From Jimgerdemannia flammicorona (taxonomy: Eukaryota; Mucoromycota; Endogonomycetes; Endogonales; Endogonaceae), in the NCBI GenBank assembly GCA_003990745.1, contig RBNI01006491.1:1-11269 (forward strand): a DNA stretch of 11,269 bases, given 5' to 3'. Below, piece after piece: positions 8,160 through 11,269 of the stretch. The notes below the pieces were generated by a model. It was given only the letters and a program-made list of their open reading frames with translations, ran no database searches and was not told where the DNA came from. The first letter of the stretch is position 1; the number at the start of each line of letters is the position of its first letter. A program made the translations under genes and the position numbers.

Positions 8160-9600
8160 TATTTAGAGATTGTGTGCCCAAATGATATTTGGCCTTAAAT
8201 TGATAGAAAACTTAGTGAAGAAGAACTCTGCAAGAGTATACTATTTGGAGATCATGTATCCAAATAATGTTTGACCTTAAATCAATTATCAAAAATATTT
8301 TTCTTTATCAAATTCTCCTTCAAGTCACAATTTTGATCTTAAATTGATAGAGAACTTAAAGGAAAATTTGCAAAATTAGTAAATCTATACTATTTAAGTA
8401 TACTATTTGGAGATTATATGCTCAAATGATATTTGATCTTAAATTGATTATCAAAATTATCCCCTCTTGCTGAATTCTCTTTCAAGTCAACTAGTTTCAC
8501 AATTTTAGTCTTAAATTAATAGAGAACTTAGTGAAGGAGAACTCAGCAAGATCAGTGAATGTGAGTACTATTTGGATACACTATTTAGAGATTGTATACC
8601 CAAATAATATTTGGCCTTAAATAATATTTTAGCCTTAATTTGATAGAAAACTTGGTGAAAGAGAACTTAGTAAGAACAGTGAAAGGAAACTCTATAAGAT
8701 CAGTAAAGATGCTATTACCATTTGGGTACATTATTTGAGAATCATTTATCCAAATAGTATTTAGTCTTAAATTGATTACCAAAATTATTTCCCTTTGTCA
8801 ATTTTTTTTTCAAGTTAGCCAGTTTTACAATTTGGCCAAAAATTGATAGGAAATAGTGAAGGAGGTTTACTAATCTTGTAGCTGAGTTCTCTTTTACTAA
8901 GTACTCTATTGATTTAAAGCCAAAATTGTAAAACTGGCTCGCTTAAAGGGGAATTCAGCAAAGAGGAACAATTTTGGTAATCAATTTAAGGCTAAATACT
9001 ATTTAGATACATGATTACCAAATAGTATACCCAAATTGTATAGGTTTACTGATCTTCTAAGTTTCTTTTCACCAAGTTCTTTATTGATTTAAGGCCAAAA
9101 TTATAAAACTGGCTAGCTTGAAGAGATTTAAGGCCAAACACTATTTGGATATATAATCTCCAAATATATACCTAAATGGTAAAGCTTCATGAAAGTTTAC
9201 TGATCTTATAGCTGAGTTTTCTTAAGGTCAAAATTGTAAAACTGGCTGGTTTGAAAGGAAATTCAGCAAAGAGAAATAATTTTGGTAATTAATTTAAGGC
9301 TAAACACCATTTGGATATATGATCTCTAAATAATATATCCAAATAGTATAGGTTTACTGATCTTCTAAGCTCTCCTTCACTAAGTTCTTTATTCATTTAA
9401 GGCCAAAATTATGAAACTGGCTAGTCTGAAGAGATTTAAGGCCAAACAATATTTGAGCATATGATCTCCAAATAGTGTGCCCAAATAGTGAAGCTTTATG
9501 AGAGTTTACTAATCTTGTAGCCAAGTTCTCCTTTATCAAGTTCTCTATCAATTTAAGGCCAAAATTGTAAAACTAGCTAGCTTGAAGTGGAATTTAGCAA
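8160..9600. repeat. Imperfect palindrome of about 1.45 kb centred near 8877
   Basis: The left arm (about 8160-8850) read as reverse complement follows the right arm (about 8905-9600) module by module. The motif at 8817-8840 pairs with 8913-8939, 8488-8516 with 9222-9247, and the partial copy at about 8322-8346 with 9396-9422. The closest stretch, GGTAATCAATTTAAG followed by (G/A)CTAAATACTATTT, is shared by the right arm at about 8977 and the left arm at about 8750-8782. Arm lengths differ by small indels. Confidence 0.7.
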
Positions 9601-9690
9601 AGAGGTAATCAATTTAAGATCAAACATTATTTGGATACATAATTCCCAAATAGTACACCCAAATAGTATAGATTCATAATGTTTATATTT
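8913..9690. repeat. Tandem array with 308-bp period made of 175- and 133-bp sub-units
   Basis: The anchor AAACTGGCT (last copy AAACTAGCT) occurs at 8931, 9106, 9239, 9414 and 9570, giving intervals of 175, 133, 175 and 156 bp. Alternate anchors are 308, 308 and 331 bp apart. After the first, third and fifth anchors the sequence continues with a (G/A)AATT(C/T)AGCAAAGAG type; after the second and fourth it continues with GAAGAGATTTAAGGCC. The true repeat is therefore a two-part higher-order unit. Confidence 0.75.
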
Positions 9691-9819
9691 TATTTCTAAC
9701 TCAGCTATAAGATTATTTATCTGTCAAAATCATTAACAAACTTCTTAATATTATATAAAATAAAGGTAAGTAATATGCATTTTTCTTTTCTAAGAAATAA
9801 ATATAGAAATATTTATATA

Positions 9820-10085
9820 TCCTATCTTATTTATCCTGTCTATCCTATTTTGTCTATTCTGTTTTATATTTCTTATTTATTATCTTATCTATCTTGTTCT
9901 GTCTTATCTATTCTGTCTTATCTTGTCTATTCTATCCTATCTTGTTCTCTTCTATCTCATCTATTCTGTTCTATCTCTGTCATATCTCTGTCCTGTTTTA
10001 TCTATTCTGTTCTATCTCTATCATATCTCTGTCCTGTTTTATCTATTCTGTCCTATTATATTCTGACTTTCTCTTATATCTATTG
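9820..10085. repeat. C/T-rich minisatellite with a 41-bp tandem core
   Basis: The plus strand is built from TCTAT, TCTGT and CTTAT words. At its right side a 41-bp unit is tandemly repeated: copies start at 9961 and 10002 and differ at one or two bases, and a partial third copy starts at 10043. The plus-strand open frame starting at the ATG at 9775 (123 codons) is a Leu/Ser/Ile/Tyr low-complexity translation of this repeat and is not called as a gene. Confidence 0.8.
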
Positions 10086-10518
10086 TCATGTAGTGGTCAC
10101 TGAGTCTTTCAAATATACCAGATTCTCTTCAAGGTGTATCTCTTAGACTAACTCAAGTTTGTTATAAGCAAGTTCTTATTGGAGTGCCTTCCCAAGGTCT
10201 TATAGTCCTCAAACTTCTTATCTTTAAACTATCTTGTTATCTCTTAGATTGCTTGCAAGGAAGTGTGTGTAAGTGAACCGGAACTGACTGACTTTATTTC
10301 AGAGGAAATAAGAGGGGTATTTAGACAAAATATAATTCAATGGTTGCTAAAATATAAAGCTAAATATAAATTCCAATAACTAAAATAAAATGCCAGGACA
10401 GAAAAAACTGCTAAGTTCCAGGGTCAGTACTGATGGTTGTACAGATTCAGGATGCTGGTATAATTTAGTGTTACATCAGAATGCCAGTGCTGGCATTATT
10501 CAGTATAACCAAAGAACT
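10086..10518. other. Transition zone between the repeats and the orphan frame
   Basis: No gene is supported here. A plus-strand frame from the ATG at 10390 (79 codons) overlaps the antisense of the larger minus-strand frame and has no recognisable content. A short inverted repeat TTATTTC-AGA-GGAAATAA lies at about 10304-10320. CpG remains nearly absent (one at 10279-10280), though GC content rises rightwards. Confidence 0.4.
10480..10497. terminator. Perfect 8-bp hairpin downstream of the orphan frame
   Basis: AATGCCAG and CTGGCATT are perfectly complementary arms separated by TG. On the minus strand the hairpin lies 21-38 nt beyond the stop codon of the 234-aa frame. It could be a 3' UTR structure or a chance palindrome. 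No T-run follows, so it is not a bacterial-type terminator. Confidence 0.35.
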
Positions 10519-11223
10519 TTAGAGCAGAATGTTCAGGACCATAGAGGCTTCATCATCAGAGGTCAGGATGTCTTTGAAGGAGATGAGGTCCATGAACGTC
10601 TCATCTGTCTCGTCATTGTCATCGCATAGGTCATGCATTTTATGTACTTCATGTACTTTATCGCATGTCTTGCATATGTCATGCAGGATGACATCATCGC
10701 TGATGACATCATTATATTCGGTAGTGGGGAAATCAGGAACAAGGAGATCTAGAGCTCTCCAGTCTATGAGGTTCTCTTCTACAAAATAGGGAACAAATGT
10801 GGGGTCTTGGGGAGGTCTAACCTGGATACTTGGGTCTTGGAATACTGAGATCAATCCTTGCAGGAATTGGTCTGGGTTGTCCTGAAAAATGGGATACCAG
10901 AAGTCTTCTATTTCATCACTATTGAGGGTGATAGTGGACTGGGCTTCTATAATCACTCTGGCTTTTAGTGCATTGATATAGCAGGATGACAGGTCTCTGA
11001 AATCTGAGACTCTAACATACTCCAAGTTGGGGATCGACCATAGTGCATGCCTGAAGATCTGATGGATCTTCTTAGCTGTCCTTGCCTCATGTATATCCAT
11101 GAGAGTGGCATCTTGTAGCTCTTGGGGGCTGGCCTGTGGGAACTCCTGGCAGAGAAGGTTTCCTATTTCATACTTCTGCCACATTTGGAGGCATTTAGTA
11201 GCAATAGTGATCCTTGTTTCCAT
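10519..11223 (-). CDS. Hypothetical protein, 234 aa, repeat-associated orphan
   Basis: I do not recognise this protein. It is a complete frame from the ATG at 11223 to TAA at 10519, with an in-frame TGA 27 nt upstream that closes it. The N-terminal two thirds look globular, with aromatic and amphipathic segments such as DEIEDFWYPIFQDNPDQFLQ. The last 70 residues or so are strongly acidic and contain a Cys/His-bearing stretch, CKTCDKVHEVHKMHDLC, followed by DDNDETDETF. There is no visible signal peptide, membrane span or known catalytic motif. Most of the frame lacks CpG: about seven lie between 10597 and 10720 and one near 11037, so its base composition follows the adjoining repeats, not CCT8 or TAZ1. 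It could be an accessory gene of a transposon, a lineage-specific protein, one exon of a longer gene or a chance frame. Its length and clean ends favour something real, past or present. Confidence 0.45.
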   Translation of the reverse strand: METRITIATKCLQMWQKYEIGNLLCQEFPQASPQELQDATLMDIHEARTAKKIHQIFRHALWSIPNLEYVRVSDFRDLSSCYINALKARVIIEAQSTITLNSDEIEDFWYPIFQDNPDQFLQGLISVFQDPSIQVRPPQDPTFVPYFVEENLIDWRALDLLVPDFPTTEYNDVISDDVILHDICKTCDKVHEVHKMHDLCDDNDETDETFMDLISFKDILTSDDEASMVLNILL

Positions 11224-11269
11224 TTTACAGTGATAGAGAATATAGTTTCATAGGGAAGAGGTTGGGGGG

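Larger units (their letters stand above)
7280..9690. repeat. Degenerate repeat array with alternating orientation
   Basis: The block is built from a few recurring modules. Motif A is TTTAAGGCCAAAATTGTAAAACTGGCT-like. Motif B is an ACTATTTGG / CCAAATAGT hairpin with a spacer of about 11 nt, for example at 7621-7649. Motif C is an AACTTAGTGAAGGAGAACTCAGCAAG-type stretch. Motif A reads in the CCAGT-to-TTAAAT sense at 7431-7460, about 8322-8346 (partial), 8488-8516 and 8817-8840. It reads in the opposite sense at 8131-8156, 8913-8939, 9088-9114, 9222-9247, 9396-9422 and 9552-9578. Orientation therefore flips near 7690, 8158 and 8877. There is no coding frame of substance. It could be satellite DNA, an exploded MITE family or nested solo elements. 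Confidence 0.75.
5958..10278. other. CpG-depleted AT-rich repeat compartment
   Basis: Reading every line, I find a single CpG (8940-8941) between about 5957 and 10279. The DNA is very AT-rich and carries no convincing gene. The part 5958-6640 has no recognised feature beyond TA-rich runs (about 6258-6302) and a T-run near 6614-6626. Then follow the foldback element, the inverted-repeat array and the C/T-rich minisatellite. Near-total CpG loss next to normal genes is typical of repeats mutated by RIP or by deamination of methylcytosine. The mechanism is inferred. Confidence 0.85.

Noticed and set aside
8585..8782. Minus-strand frame of 65 codons within the repeat array
   Set aside because: It is a translation of the degenerate repeat modules, with no ATG-based or conserved content. 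Equivalent frames do not recur in the other copies.
7280..9690. CRISPR-like array
   Set aside because: Repeats are degenerate, change orientation and have no uniform unique spacers, and the organism is eukaryotic.
9775..10146. Plus-strand ATG frame of 123 codons resembling a membrane protein
   Set aside because: The hydrophobicity comes entirely from TCTAT/TCTGT repeats, and another frame of the same strand is also open.
5958..10278. Mitochondrial origin for the AT-rich block
   Set aside because: No mitochondrial genes, tRNAs or rRNAs are visible, and the block is continuous with nuclear-type genes.
10390..10629. Plus-strand ATG frame of 79 codons
   Set aside because: It overlaps the antisense of the longer 234-codon frame and shows no motif.

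Overview
The window is fungal nuclear DNA in two very different compartments. The call rests on two multi-exon housekeeping genes with short introns (80-264 nt, GT-AG) whose products are recognisable as fungal CCT8 and tafazzin. I cannot name the species or settle the phylum. The tafazzin reads closer to the animal-type sequence than to the longer-loop form I associate with many ascomycetes; that comparison is from memory.

Gene compartment, about 1-5957. It has normal CpG content and two genes in tandem on the minus strand. TAZ1 (tafazzin, 4 exons, 332 aa, 4259-5631) is followed after 465 bp by CCT8 (theta subunit of the cytosolic chaperonin CCT/TRiC, 7 exons, 548 aa, 1288-3793). I rebuilt every exon junction by reading frame. 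The spacer between the genes holds a perfect TGACGTCA box, a tandem 14-mer, an inverted CCAAT box, a 31-bp minisatellite and an A-rich tract. Left of CCT8, 1-960 holds no convincing gene. It contains clustered TTCnnGAA motifs, an AT-rich stretch, a G-rich block able to form G-quadruplexes, and AATAAA followed 16 nt later by a genomic A20, which looks like a retroposed mRNA 3' end.

Repeat compartment, about 5958-10278. This DNA is very AT-rich and holds only one CpG (8940-8941) in about 4.3 kb. It contains a foldback/MITE-like inverted repeat (about 6640-7245), then about 2.4 kb (7280-9690) built from one degenerate repeat family whose orientation flips at about 7690, 8158 and 8877. The last flip makes an imperfect palindrome of about 1.45 kb. 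Its right arm is also a tandem array with a period near 308 bp, made of 175- and 133-bp sub-units. Copies differ mostly by transitions, as expected of RIP-like or methylation-driven C-to-T decay. A C/T-rich minisatellite (about 9820-10085) closes the block.

Right end, 10279-11269. GC content is higher but CpG is still scarce. One complete 234-codon open frame on the minus strand (10519-11223) has no recognised homology. Its position beside the repeats suggests a repeat-associated or lineage-specific gene, not a core gene.

The two core genes have unrelated jobs (cytosolic protein folding; mitochondrial cardiolipin remodelling), so nothing supports a functional cluster. I found no tRNA, rRNA, CRISPR array or recognisable transposase or reverse transcriptase.
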